Assembly (NCBI GenBank): GCA_036346225.1
Contig: JARFIW010000108.1
Span: 1,240,001-1,304,000 of the forward strand
Reading direction: 5' to 3'
From: Platerodrilus igneus
Taxonomy: Eukaryota > Arthropoda > Insecta > Coleoptera > Lycidae
Length of the DNA stretch: 64,000 nucleotides
The translations under genes were made by a program, and so were the position numbers. Of the stretch, positions 10,348 to 21,476 are shown piece after piece. The notes beneath the pieces are model-generated. The model was not told the DNA's origin. It ran no database searches and was given only the letters and a program-made list of their open reading frames with translations. Position 1 is the first letter of the stretch. Each line of letters opens with the position of its first letter.

Positions 10348-11697
10348 CTGTGATATGCTTAGATTTGCAGATGATATAGCTTTTAATGAAATGTAAATCG
10401 TTCTAACAGAGAGGTACTGTATCAAAATTAACAAATATAAAAATAAAGTACTTGGAAGTAAAGAAGGAGAAAACAAGTCAAAAACAAAATACAAATACGA
10501 AACAGAAACTTACAAAAAGTTATGGATTTCTAATAGGTAGAAAGATAAATAAAGCAAGATGGAAGAAGTACAAAAGATATAAAACAAACATTAGCACAAG
10601 ATCGTACTGTATTTAACAAAAAAAAGCAACTAGGATGTTCAAAGACAACAAAATAGAAACAAGGAAAAGATTGCTGAAAGCATATGTGTGGAGCGCAGCA
10701 CTGTACGGCTGTAAAAATAGGACAGTAAGAGCAACGGATAGGAAAAAGATTTGAAATATGTTCAGACGTATGATGAAGATAGCACGGATGGAAAAAGTTA
10801 AGAACAAAGAAGTTCTAACAATTATTTTGGAAAAAATAAATATGTGGATAACTGTAAAAAACAGGAGAGATTCGATGATATGTCACCTACAAAGGCATAA
10901 AGGAATAGTGCGGAATAGATTAGAAGATAGAAAAAAAAGGTAAACGTAGACCTAGGTTAGACTATTGCACACAGATAGTCAAAGATTTGGCTGTGGAAAT
11001 TTCAGAAAAATATGTAGGCTAGCTCAGAAGAAAAATCGATGGAGGTACGCGTCCAACCAGTTCCAAGACGGAAAGCCTAATGAAAAAAAAAAGTAATTGT
11101 ACAACTACAGGTACTGGTTTTGCAATATTCTCAACTAATGTTGAAAGTGCAAAAGAATTTATTGGATAACTACTAATTCGGCAAATGTCTAGGTGTTGGG
11201 GGATTTTGGTAGCCGCAGGTTGCTTAACTGAATATCGGTGAAATAGGGTAGATATTTAGAAAACAATGAAGGGGAACAGAGCTGTATCTAGGCTGTGGGA
11301 ATTTCAGGAAAATGTGCATGCTAACTCAGAAAAGTAATCAATGGCGGTTCGTGTCCAACCAGTTTCAAGACGGAAAACCTAATGACGAAAAAAATTATTG
11401 CACTTAAACCTGATGTATTGGTTTATGCAATATTCTCAACTAATGTTGATTGTGCAAAAGGATTTATTAGAAAACTATTAACTTGACGAACGATTAAGTA
11501 ATGGCGGATTTTGATCGCGGCAGGTTGCTTAACCCCCCTTCTCATACCAGTGAATATCGGTGAAATGGGGTATTTATTTATAAAGGGGACGGAGCTGTAT
11601 CTAACAAGAAACAGCAGCGGTTATGTTCGAACACAACAAACATAGAAACAAACAAAAAATTGTTGAAAATATATGCGTGGAGCACAGTACTGTGTGT
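10348..11697 (+). pseudogene. LINE-A 3' fragment with tandem 3' ends
   Basis: The fragment begins at the reverse transcriptase core ATGCTTAGATTTGCAGATGA (MLRFADDIA in better copies), cut off upstream by LTR-C. It continues, with frameshifts, through the region encoding YVWS..LYGC and the C-terminal tail (about 10650-10990). Two tandem copies of the LINE 3' end (last ~35 codons plus 3' UTR) follow at about 10990-11290 and 11297-11600, then a jump back to the upstream coding part AACAAACATAGAAAC at about 11610-11697. No intact protein remains. Confidence 0.75.
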
Positions 11698-11699
11698 TA

Positions 11700-13160
11700 T
11701 AAATATTTATGATTGCGGATTGGGACCGTGTCAAAACACGAAAAGAAAATAAGTAATACAATAAAAATAATAATAAAGATAAGAATGATAATATTAAGCA
11801 GACAAGTTAAAGTGTAAAGAGTATGTAAAGTTACTTCTGAACTAGCAGACTCATCAGCCCATTTAAGCCAAAAGGTGTTTTGTGGCAAAGTAACTGGTGA
11901 AAGTAGCGAAAGTGGTGGTTTATATAGGGCGAGAACTTGATGCATGAGTGATCATGAATAGAGAGGAGTGTCGTAGCGGATCAGTGAACGTAACGGTTCC
12001 GCTGTTGTAAACATAGGCTTGTTTTCCAAATGGGGGAAAGGTAGTAGCCATCGTCTTTGTTTAGATTATTAGAACTTTTAGTGATTTCAACGGATTCTCT
12101 GACATTTCTATTGGAGAAAAATAGAATTCTGGCATTTAGTTTCGTCTTGTCAAAGTTAACGGTATGACCTGTTTCATGTTGGTGTTCGGCCACCGCTGAG
12201 GGATTGAACTGGCTTGTTCTTAAGCATCGCTTATGCTCGTTTAGTCTAGTCTGTACTGACCGTCCTGTTTCTCCTATGTATACTAAACCGCAGCTGCAAG
12301 GTATACTATATACACCTGGGGCTTTAAGACGGTTTCGGAATCTTTTGGAGTTGGCAATATTTGTAAAATTTTATTAGTGGGCTTATAGATTGTTATGATG
12401 TTGTGTTTACGTAGAATTTTGCCAATTCGGTCTGTTGCTCTGTGTATATATGGAACGATTGTAAAAGATCGTGTGTCGGGATTACAGCGTGGTTTGGGAG
12501 TTCGTGTAGGATGCTAATGCGGGTTTATTACTCTGTCGATATCTGAGTTGCGATAGCCGTTTTTTATAAGACTAGTTTTTTTAGATGGGTCAGTTTATTA
12601 GACACATGTTCTGGTTGTGAAATCTTAATTGCACGGTGGACTAGAGTGTTGATTACTGATGATTTTTGTGACGGATGATGATGTGACGACGCATGCAAGC
12701 TATCTGTCTGTGTGTGTGTGTGGGTTTTCGATTTACGGAATGACCTAGTCGTCCGTTGGATTAGCGCTCCACCAGAATGTCAAGGAATGACAGAATTCAG
12801 TTCGTTCTAATTTCTATAGAGGACTTATTATCTTTATGTTGATTGTTTATGTGATCTAGAAAATTATTGAGCGTTTGATGTCCATGGGGCCAAATTACAA
12901 AAGTGTCATCTACATAACGGAGCCAAGTTTTTGGTTAAAGGTCTGTGGATTCTAAAGCCATGGATTCCAAGGACTTCATGAATATATTGGCCACAATGGA
13001 GGATAAAGGTGAGCTTATTGGTGTGCCAGAAGTTTGTTTGTAAAATTGTCCGTCGAAGACAAAATAGGTAGAAGTTAGGCACTTTTCAATGAGCGTGGTC
13101 AGGTACTCAAATTCGTTTTCTTGAGGTCGTAGTTGTTTAATACTAGAGACAGTGTCTATG
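11700..13160 (-). pseudogene. Penelope-like element (RT and GIY-YIG endonuclease), decayed
   Basis: Minus-strand translation gives, in order, FYKQTSGTPISSPLSSIVAN (about 13050-12985), RYVDDTFVIWPHGHQTLNNF (around 12900) and GVYSIPCSCGLVYIGETG (around 12290), then a short open stretch with EHQHETGH (about 12193-11981). These are the reverse transcriptase palm motifs and the GIY-YIG nuclease signature of Penelope-like elements, which use the two activities for target-primed retrotransposition. Frameshifts and stops separate the blocks and the N-terminal part is missing, so this is a 5'-truncated dead copy. Downstream about 280 bases of 3' region reach the LINE-A fragment. Confidence 0.85.
11829..11860 (-). 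ncRNA. Possible degenerate hammerhead ribozyme core in the Penelope 3' region
   Basis: The minus strand has CTGATGAG, then TCTG-loop-CAGA able to form a 4-bp stem II, then AGTAAC where CGAAAC is expected. Penelope-like elements are known to carry hammerhead motifs in this region. The mismatches, and the absence of an obvious stem III and cleavage triplet, mean it would be inactive if it is real. Confidence 0.25.
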
Positions 13161-13533
13161 ACAAGTCGTGTATATGCCGTCGTATATATTGGAGTTTAGA
13201 TCTGATTGAAGCTTTGGTTACAATATGGTCCAGCTTAATGCTTTGAAAGATGTGATATAAATTACTGTTAAGATATATTATTGTACTGATAATATAAACT
13301 ACCATTTCGAATGGACCTGCACCTTGCCGAAGTTCTAGATTACTAGAACAGGTGAAATGGCTTGCGTGTTCTAATGAGCTAAAAACACAAACTACAGGTC
13401 CAACCAAAGTAGTAGGGTCGTTAGTGAGGAACCAGACTAAGACAGGTCCCCGAAATAGGGCAGCGGTTCTTTCGGTACTTACATTGGCAGTGACCATAGG
13501 GGTCGGTATGACAGTCTAAGACACACTACCGCG

Positions 13534-14499
13534 ATGTGGAAAGCAACAGGAAACCACCACATTACCTCCAAAGTACACGGTGCACTTAAATTGTTATTAA
13601 AGATGATGGCATTCTCTGGGGTAAAAGATTCCGGAGTTAAAATAGTCCCCCATTCGGATCTCCGGAAGGGGATTACTTCGGAGTATGCGATCGGAAAGTT
13701 AAGAATAAGAGTCGGGAACATTTTGAGAGTCGGAGCGTGGAATGTTAGAAGTATGAAACCAGTAGGTAAGCTAGAAAACCTAAAAATCGAAATGAATAGG
13801 TTATCACTAGACATAGTAGGGATCAGCGAAGTTCGGTGGTCAGAGGCGGAAGATTTTTGGAGTGGAGACCCCAGGGTAATTCATACAGGAGCAGAGGAAG
13901 GAAATTTGAGTGTGGGGATAGTTATGCGGAAAAAGATAGAATACTGTGTAGAAAATTACTTACAAAAGAATAAAAGAGTACTCATGGTTAGATTAGAATC
14001 TAAACCGGTAAACACAGTAATAATACAAGTATACATGCCCACCTCTAGCTACAGTGACGAAGAGGTAGAAGTGATCTACAAAGATATCAAAGACATATTA
14101 AGACACGTAAAAGGACATGAAAATTTAATAATTACGGGGGATTTTAATGCAGTGGTAAGTGAGGGTAGGGAAGGAGTGGTAGTAGGTCTATTTGGTTTAG
14201 GCACGAGAAACGACAGAGGAAATAGGTCGGTAGAATTTTGCGACAAGAACAATTTAATCATCACAAACAAATTATTTCAACATCATGCTAGAAGACGATA
14301 TACGTGGAAGATGCCAGGAGATATAGGAAGATATCAAATAGATTACATTATTGTTAGGCAACGGTTTAAGAATCAAGTAAACGACTGTAGAAGCTACCCA
14401 GAAGCAGATATAGACACTGACCACAACATCGTAATTATAAAGGCCGCACTTAAATTAAAAAATTTGAAAAAAAAAACGGAAAAAGGCACTTGGACTTAG
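13534..14499 (+). CDS. APE-type endonuclease domain of LINE-A (RTE/BovB-like)
   Basis: This 321-codon frame is the best preserved LINE-A endonuclease here. After about 65 poorly conserved residues it shows AWNVRSM (N), GISEVRW (catalytic E), IQVYMPTSS (Y), IITGDFNA (D and N), DYIIV and DTDHN (terminal D-H pair). These are the conserved sites of apurinic-type endonucleases that nick the target for LINE insertion. The wording of the motifs resembles the RTE/BovB group, often misannotated in animals as craniofacial development protein 2. The frame ends by a one-base shift near 14490; the true polyprotein continues in the next frame (LDLEKLKDKD). Confidence 0.85.
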   Translation: MWKATGNHHITSKVHGALKLLLKMMAFSGVKDSGVKIVPHSDLRKGITSEYAIGKLRIRVGNILRVGAWNVRSMKPVGKLENLKIEMNRLSLDIVGISEVRWSEAEDFWSGDPRVIHTGAEEGNLSVGIVMRKKIEYCVENYLQKNKRVLMVRLESKPVNTVIIQVYMPTSSYSDEEVEVIYKDIKDILRHVKGHENLIITGDFNAVVSEGREGVVVGLFGLGTRNDRGNRSVEFCDKNNLIITNKLFQHHARRRYTWKMPGDIGRYQIDYIIVRQRFKNQVNDCRSYPEADIDTDHNIVIIKAALKLKNLKKKTEKGTWT

Positions 14500-14869
14500 A
14501 GAAACTAAAAGATAAAGATATTCAAGAAAGGTTCGAAAAAAAGTCAAATAAATTGCTCAAAGATATCGGAAAAATATCTGATACTAAGGAAGTAGAAACA
14601 GAATGGAATAACATTAAATCCAGCCTAGACATGGCGGCCAGAGACATTCTGGGGTATACACAAAAAGAAAATAAGAAACCATGGACAACAAAGAATATTC
14701 TGAATTTAATAGAAGAATGACGGAAAAACAAAAATAAATCAGACGAAACAGGAAAACAGAGATACAAAGCCATAAAATGGGAAATTATTAGCAAATGCAA
14801 GAAAGCTAAAGAACAATGGATTGATGAAAAGTGCAAAGAGGTACAAACTAAGATCGAAGTAGGTAAGAC
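14490..14869 (+). pseudogene. LINE-A linker between endonuclease and RT
   Basis: It continues the polyprotein after a frameshift: KPWTTKNILNLIEE and, after an in-frame TGA near 14718, RYKAIKWEI and EQWIDEKC. The same linker reads open over 60173-60595 in copy 3, which shows that the stop here is a mutation. Confidence 0.75.
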
Positions 14870-14873
14870 AGAT
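14870..14873. repeat. Target site duplication AGAT of the LTR-B element (left)
   Basis: AGAT occurs here and at 20318-20321 on either side of the element; removing the element and one copy restores the LINE-A sequence by comparison with 60455-60500. Confidence 0.85.
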
Positions 14874-16656
14874 TGTTAAGTTTTCTTGTCGTGGCCGCCA
14901 CGTTGGGCGCCAAAAATCTATGTGACGTTATTATCGGGGCAGCCACGTTGGTTCGTCAAATTTATGTTACGTTGGCTCGTGGCCGTACGTAACACAAAGA
15001 AAAACAAGAAATGACCCGGCTCAATCGGAGAGTAGGGGGGGTTGTAGAAAGCAGACTGACCTATGATGGATGCGGCGGTAGGGAGCTAGTATCAGTACCT
15101 GCAATAAAGAAATTAGAATAGTAAACCTGCAATAAAAAAGATTAGTCCTGCAAACCTGAAATAAAGAAAAAACATAGCAGCAATGAAAAGTCTAAATTAA
15201 TCAGTACTTTGTAGAATGTAAAAAAAAAGAAAATTTTTCGATAATCTATATAATATAACAACGGTAAAAGCAATACAAAAATTTTTAGTACAAAGTGAGG
15301 TAATATTGGGGAGTAGCAGAAACGTTTCCTCACACACCAATTAAACATAAATCAGACAAAATGTTAAAAAAAATAAATAGGTAAGACACAATTGATATGA
15401 GTAATTCAGTAAATAAATAGGTAAGACACAATTGGTATGAGTAATTTAGTAGTATTGATTTTTCTTTCTTTCTTTTTTTTTATGTTTTAAAATAGCATGC
15501 AAGTCTATTGTAAAAGGTATCAGAAACACAAAGATATGGTAAAGCAACGGATAGATATTTAACGTAATAATCAGTAGGAAATAATTCAACTTACAAAAGT
15601 CCTTCAGCAACGCCTCCTTGCAACGGAAGTGTGAGATTCAACGATGTCCTGCACTAACGAAGCACTTCACCCTTGACTGTGAGGGTGTTGATGGAACTTC
15701 TCACACGTTACACTAATCACACCTACGTATTTCACTGGTGTTAGCAGCAGACATTATCACGCGTCGGAACTATGTAGTTGATAAATTTCTTGGTAATTCT
15801 ATTTCCTAAGACAATAATTTTGAAATATTCTGTAGCACTAGTTTGATTTCAACTGGGACCAGATGTATATTATTTTCATAAACATCCCAATAAGCAGTGA
15901 GAAACTACAGCCAATACCTTAGTAAACCGGTAATCTATTATATTTCACAAACACGAAACTTGCACAAGCAAAGATCTATTCTAGATTTTTTTTTGTTAGA
16001 AACTTCAGAAACGACAGTATCCACAGTATTTGGGATAATCCAAAGTATGAACTCAACCGAAAACAAATAGTAAGCCACGCGTAAGCAATAAAAACCGTCC
16101 GTCAAATGTCCTTAAAACACACGTGCGTCGACCAAACACGTTCGCCTATAAAACACACTATTTCAATCGGAATTAGCACTACGCTCTGTACAGTTAATAT
16201 ACAACTTTCATTTCACAAGAAAAACAACTAAAAACAATTAGTAAACCAACAAGGAAACAGTATTTTTAACGTAATATCATATATAGGAACGAAGCACAAA
16301 ATAACACTACTTTTATTTCAAAAGAAACTTAACTAAAACCACAATGAATATATAGGAACGAAGAACAAAATAACACGCCTCTCTAATCTGTTTATATTCA
16401 ACTCGTTGCTATTACAATAACCTCTTATCGACTCTTATCTAAACGTGTATATCCACATAAGGAACAAAATTTATACGACGGCAAGCCAAGAACGATGCAA
16501 TTTATTTATTAATGGAAAATCAACCTTCAATAAATCTATTTTTAAATTACTACACACGAGTTAATAAATATAAAACATAGAGATAGTAGTTGCAGAAATG
16601 CATTTACGAATTGAGTATAGAGTAAAATGTTAAACTATTAAAAATTGCACGTTACA
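14874..16656 (-). repeat. LTR-B, 3' LTR of the reverse-strand element
   Basis: It starts TGTTAAG and ends GTTACA on the plus strand. It matches 18601-20317 over its whole length apart from about 70 bases present only here near 16312-16380. The adjacent CCCCCCTAGC (minus strand GCTAGGGGGG) is the polypurine tract. The small hydrophobic minus-strand frame at 15142-15348 recurs in the other LTR-B copies but has no supporting feature. Confidence 0.9.
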
Positions 16657-18460
16657 AATTCCCCCCTAGCAAAATAAAGACGTCGGGGTGAAAGAAAAAA
16701 AGAAAAAAGACAGACAAGGAACCAAACAAAAAAAATTAAATTATTTTTATCCGGTTCGAAGGACCAACACCAGTATAAGAAAAAGAACACTTTTTTTTCA
16801 AAAGAAGACAAAGTTATCTATCGTAACCAACAACGACCGAATAGGTAGAGAAGGCATCAAGTAAACACCCACTGAGGCTTAACGGTTATAGCTACTTTCA
16901 AAATCGTCAAAAGACGGATGTCCCCAAAAGGGACATTTCTGTTCTCCACCTCGAAGAAAAGTTTTGGCTTCCCGCGGAGAAACCAAGAGGAAAGAAAAAG
17001 AACGAGGAAGAAAACTCGTAGCAAAACTGTCACCCTCAAGTGTGCAGCAAAAAAAGAACCAAGACAAAGCAAAGGACAAAGGCAAGCTAGTACACCATTT
17101 AGAATACTTCCAACTGAGGTAACACAGATTCGTATGAAACGATTACTCAAGCAGAGTATGGCTAACAGACCTACAAAAGCGACCAAGTCGAAATTCCTAA
17201 AGGAAAAAAAATAGATCGGAAGCCTACCTCAAGGAATGGGTGTAGAAAGCGACTATACTAGTCAAATAGTGAACAAATGGTAGAACTAGCCAAAAGAAAA
17301 AGTCACGGGGTGGGTTAGCTACAAAAATATGAATAGGAATACGAAACAACAAACGGACTCGACAAGGAAAACGAAAAACTATACCAATCCAATCAGAACC
17401 AACACACAAAAAAAAAATTTCCGGCTCAAAAGACCAAAATGTCGGACAAAACTAAGAGTAAAGAAATCCACAGGGAAAGATAGGTAAGTAGTAGCAATCG
17501 AAGAGGACCAAGGTGTAAAGGCATAAACGCTGCCAATTAATTCGTCAAAGGACGGATGTCTCTTTAGAAAAGAAACAGCACAGTTTCCAACCTCAAGAAA
17601 TTGATTTCGTGCGCGCAGAAACCAAAAGAAAAGAAAAGTAGCGAGGAAGGAAACCAACAGCAATAGCCAACATAAGACACAAGTGTCAAGCCTCAAGCAA
17701 GCTAGGGAACGACAAACGGAAAACTGGGAAAAGTAACGAAAGGCTTCAACTGTGGTATCAAGAAGGGAAAAAAAAGTCGTATAATACAACCAGATAAGAA
17801 AAGTAATCTGCTAATAGACCCAAAAGTCGACTAAGTCGTGATTCCTAAAGGACAGAAAGTAGGCCTAAAGAGCAACTACCACAGGAGCAGATACAACGAG
17901 TGATCAAAGTCAGTACATCAACTAACCGCAACGAAAACCAGTCAGGAAAAAAAATGGACAGGAATGTGGAATGGAAGAAAACCCGGAAAGAGTAGAAGAA
18001 CAAAATAAAAGTCATCACACAATACTACGAAATATGTCAAATATCACAGATAAAGCTAATGAGTTGAGGGAATCGTATAACGTAGGGAGACGAGTGGATT
18101 CCGGACGAAAATTGTGGCGTTTGCGTCGCCAAAAGGACAACAGATCTAGATCGGGGACATTAGGATTGTATTTAAGTGAGGTAGCGAAAGTGACGTCAAG
18201 AAAAGAAAAAAAAGGTGGTGTACAGAAAACTTGGGCGCCAGTGTTTTCCAGAACCAAATTACCAGCGAAAACACAACTCTGATAATTTACAAAAAAAAAA
18301 AAATTAGAATCAAGGAATTTCTATATAGCGAAGGAAGAAAAAAAAATCAAGACTACACCACAAAAAAAATTAGAGCCAGCCAATATATGCAGAAAAGAAA
18401 GTCGAGCCGATACACCAGAAAAAAAATTAATGCCAAAAAATCAAGGTCATAAAAAAATTT

Positions 18461-18570
18461 AAAAAAAGTCAAGAGCAAACCAAAAAAATCGAGAGCAAAT
18501 CAAAAAAATCGAGAGCAAATCAAAAAAATCGAGCCAAACAAAAAAAAATCGAGCCCCTCAAAAAAAAATT
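18461..18570 (-). repeat. ~20-bp minisatellite beside the LTR-B primer site
   Basis: Repeats of AAAAAAATCGAGAGCAAATC and variants with CGAGCCCCTC lead into the primer-binding site. The minus-strand core GGGGCTCGA is also the inner part of the tRNA-Lys complement, so the array may derive from the primer site. Confidence 0.7.
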
Positions 18571-18593
18571 GTCGAGCCCCACGTTGGGCGCCA
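18571..18593 (-). other. Primer-binding site of LTR-B (tRNA-Lys)
   Basis: The minus strand reads TGGCGCCCAACGTGGGGCTC and on, the same as the first 20 bases of the tRNA-Lys complement at 2084. It is separated from the right LTR by seven bases. Confidence 0.9.
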
Positions 18594-18600
18594 AAAACTC

Positions 18601-20317
18601 TGTTACGTTTGTTTGTCGTGGCCTCCACGTTGGGCGCCAAAAATCTATGTGACGTTATTATCGGGGCAGCCACGTTAGTTCGTCAAATTTATGTTACGTT
18701 GGCTCGTGGCCGTACGTAACACAAAGAAAAACAAGAAATGACCCGGCTCAATCGGAGAGAAGGGGGGGTTGTAGAAAGCAGACTGACCTATGATGGATGC
18801 GGCGGTAGGGAGTTAGTATCAGTACCTGCAATAAAAGAAATTAGAATAGTAAACCTGCAATAAAAAAGATTAGTCCTGCAAACCTGAAATAAAGAAAAAA
18901 CATAGCAGCAATGAAAAGTCTAAATTAATCAGTACTTTGTAGAATGTAAAAAAAAAGAAAATTTTTCGATAATCTATATAATATAACAACGGTAAAAGCA
19001 ATACAAAAATTTTTAGTACAAAGTGAGGTAATATTGGGGAGTAGCAGAAACGTTTCCTCACACACCAATTAAACATAAATCAGACAAAATGTTAAAAAAA
19101 ATAAATAGGTAAGACACAATTGATATGAGTAATTCAGTAAATAAATAGGTAAGACACAATTGGTATGAGTAATTTAGTAGTATTGATCTTTCTTTCTTTC
19201 TTTTTTTTTATGTTTTAAAATAGCATGCAAGTCTATTGTAAAAGGTATCAGAAACACAAAGATATGGTAGAACAACGGATAGATATTTAACGTAATAATC
19301 AGTAGGAAATAATTCAACTTACAAAAGTCCTTCAGCAACGCCTCCTTGCAACGGAAGTGTGAGATTCAACGATGTCCTGCACTAACGAAGCACTTCACCC
19401 TTGACTGTGAGGGTGTTGATGGAACTTCTCACACGTTACACTAATCACACCTACGTATTTCACTGGTGTTAGCAGCAGACATTATCATGCGTCGGAACTA
19501 TGTAGCCTTGATAAATTTCTTGGTAATTCTATTTCCTAAGACAATAATTTCGAAATATTCTGTAGCACTAGTTTGATTTCAACTGGGACCAGATGTATAT
19601 TATTTTCATAAACATCCCAATAAGCAGTGAGAAACTACAGCCAATACCTTAGTAAACCGGTAATCTATTATATTTTACAAACACGAAACTTGCACAAGCA
19701 AAGATCTATTCTAGATTTTTTGTTGTTAGAAACTTCAGAAACGACAGTATCCACAGTATTTGGGATAATCCAAAGTATGAACTCAACCGAAAACAAATAG
19801 TAAGCCACGCGTAAGCAATAAAAACCGTCCGTCAAATGTCCTTAAAACACACGTGCGTCGACCAAACACGTTTGCCTATAATACATACTATTTCAATCGG
19901 AATTAGCACTACGCTCTGTACAGTTAATATACAACTTTTATTTCACAAGAAAAACAACTAAAAACAATTAGTAAAGCAACAAGGAAACAGTATTTTTAAC
20001 GTAATATCATATATAGGAACGAAGCACAAAATAACACTACTCTCTAATCTGTTTATATTCAACTCGTTGCTATTACAATAACCTCTTATCGACTCTTATC
20101 TAAACTTGTATATCCACATAAGGAACAAAATTTATACGACGGCAAGCCAAGAACGATGCAATTTATTTATTAATGGAAAATCAACCTTCAATAAATCTAT
20201 TTTTAAATTACTACACACGAGTTAATAAATATAAAACATAGAGATAGTAGTTGCAGAAATGCATTTACGAATTGAGTATAGAGTAAAATGTTAAACTATT
20301 AAAAATTGCACGTTACA
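18601..20317 (-). repeat. LTR-B, 5' LTR of the reverse-strand element
   Basis: It begins TGTTACG and ends GTTACA on the plus strand. Two further primer-site-like copies (CCACGTTGGGCGCCAAAAAT and a weaker one) lie in its first 110 bases at roughly 46-bp spacing. Right TSD AGAT is at 20318-20321. Confidence 0.9.
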
Positions 20318-20423
20318 AGATGAAGCATACAAACTAATTAAAATCAATTTTAAGGATATAAAACTGTATAGCAAAAATATAAGGGACGCGGGAGGAAACG
20401 TCACTATAGAAAATGTAGAGAAA

Positions 20424-20705
20424 GTGAGTAGATGGCAGGAATATATAGGGAATATATATGCAGGAGATGAACGAACTGCATTAGAACATGAATCGGACAT
20501 TGAAGATGATGACTTGGGATATCCTATACTTAGAGATGAATTTGAATTAGCATTAAAGACTCTGAAAATTGGTAAGGCGCCGGGTACAGATAAGGTGCAA
20601 GCAGAAACTCTAAAAGCCGCTGGACAAGCAGTAACAGAACGTCTCTTCCAACTTGTAAGCTATATGTATGAGACAGGAGAGATACCCAAAAATTTCAAAC
20701 GTTAA
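20424..20705 (+). pseudogene. LINE-A RT, N-terminal palm piece
   Basis: It encodes LKIGKAPGTDKVQAE, the finger-region motif with SG/PG-x-D seen at the start of non-LTR reverse transcriptases, then a helix-rich stretch ending GEIPKNFKR. A one-base change ends the frame; IVTIPKKKGADRCKNFR follows in another frame. Confidence 0.8.
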
Positions 20706-20909
20706 TATCATAGTAACTATACCAAAAAAGAAAGGCGCGGACAGATGTAAAAATTTTCGAATAATAAGTTTGACAGCACACGTGTTAAAAATATTAACTA
20801 GAATTGTACAAAGGCGAATGGAAAAACGGGCTGAAGAATACTAGGAAAAGACCAATTTGGGTTTAGGCGAAACAGGGGAACACGGGAGGCTATTTTAGCT
20901 CTGAGAGAG

Positions 20910-21476
20910 ATGATGGAGAAAACAAAAGAAAAAGGGGAAAGCTTGTATATAGGGTTTGTAGCTCTGGAAAAAGCATTCGACAATGTAAAATGGAAAAAAA
21001 TGTTCGAAAGACTCAAAAAGATTGGAATGAGTTATAGGGATAGACGAATAGTACATAGCTTATACAAAGAGCAAACATCAGTAATAGAATTGGAGCAGGA
21101 ACGTAGAGAAGTAAACATTAGGAAAGGGGTGAGACAGGTATGTGCCCTATCCCCATTAATTTTTAACTTGTACATTGAAGAGGCAATGAATATGTCAAAT
21201 GCAGGAAGACATTTGGAATTACTATACAGGGACAAAAAAATTGATATGCTTAGATTTGCAGATGATATAGCGGTAGTAGCATCTAGCAAGGTAAAGTTAA
21301 AAGCTGCTGTTAATGAAATGGAAACGGTTGTAACAGGGAGATACGGTATGCAATTTAACAAAACTAAAACTAAAGTACTAGTATGCAAAGGAGGGGAAAA
21401 TAAATCGAAAACAAGAATACAAATATGTAACACGAACTTACAAGAGGTTAAGGATTTCTGCTACCTAGGAAGCTAA
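20910..21476 (+). pseudogene. LINE-A RT core
   Basis: The 188-codon frame covers motif A (FVALEKAFD), motif B (VRQVCALSPLIFNLYI) and motif C (LRFADDIAVV), followed by the thumb up to DFCYLGS. Motif A normally begins with the first catalytic aspartate; here it reads V-A-L while copy 3 (about 60960) has V-D-L, so catalysis is lost in this copy. A TAA at 21474-21476 splits the thumb, and the protein continues ITQDGK in the same frame. Confidence 0.85.

Larger units (their letters stand above)
13300..14873 (+). mobile_element. LINE-A copy 1, 5' part
   Basis: The stretch CGAATGGACCTGCACC near 13305 starts a region shared with the copy at 51165. It holds about 230 bases of leader, the endonuclease ORF and the linker up to the reverse transcriptase. 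It is interrupted at 14873 by the LTR-B element, with TSD AGAT at 14870-14873, and resumes at 20318. Confidence 0.85.
16657..18600 (-). other. LTR-B internal region, non-coding with two diverged ~0.65-kb repeats
   Basis: Two diverged halves repeat one another: CAAAAGACGGATGTC at about 16907 aligns with CAAAGGACGGATGTC at about 17546, with similar flanks (GGTTCGAAGGACC against GGCTCAAAAGACC; CGCGGAGAAACCAAGAGGAAAG against CGCGCAGAAACCAAAAGAAAAG, each split here for description). Minus-strand frames at 16857-17186 and 17379-17789 are translations of the two repeats, hydrophobic and without motifs. Plus-strand frames at 16918-17214 and 17971-18282 are lysine-rich composition effects. I assign no protein. 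Confidence 0.6.
14874..20317 (-). mobile_element. LTR-B element, non-autonomous LTR retrotransposon in reverse orientation
   Basis: The 5.4-kb insertion has LTRs at 14874-16656 and 18601-20317, a primer-binding site on the minus strand next to the right LTR, a polypurine tract next to the left LTR, and a 4-bp TSD AGAT. The internal 1.9 kb shows no gag, protease, reverse transcriptase or integrase motif on either strand, so it must have been moved in trans, presumably by a Gypsy-type element using a tRNA-Lys primer. Related solo LTRs are at 51656-53727 and 55566-57305. Confidence 0.9.

Noticed and set aside
15142..15348. Hydrophobic minus-strand ORF repeated at 18870-19076 and similar at 53349 onward
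   Set aside because: Its recurrence follows from LTR identity; it has poly-F/L composition from T-rich DNA and no start context or motif.
16918..17214. Lysine/arginine-rich plus-strand frame
   Set aside because: Composition effect of A/G-rich DNA on the antisense strand of a reverse-oriented element.
17379..17789. 136-codon minus-strand frame with membrane-like composition in the LTR-B interior
   Set aside because: It is the translation of a non-coding repeat; the sister repeat (16857-17186) is open in a different way and neither has a conserved motif.
18461..18570. CRISPR-like array of short repeats
   Set aside because: The units are contiguous imperfect A-rich repeats without spacers, in a eukaryotic LTR element.
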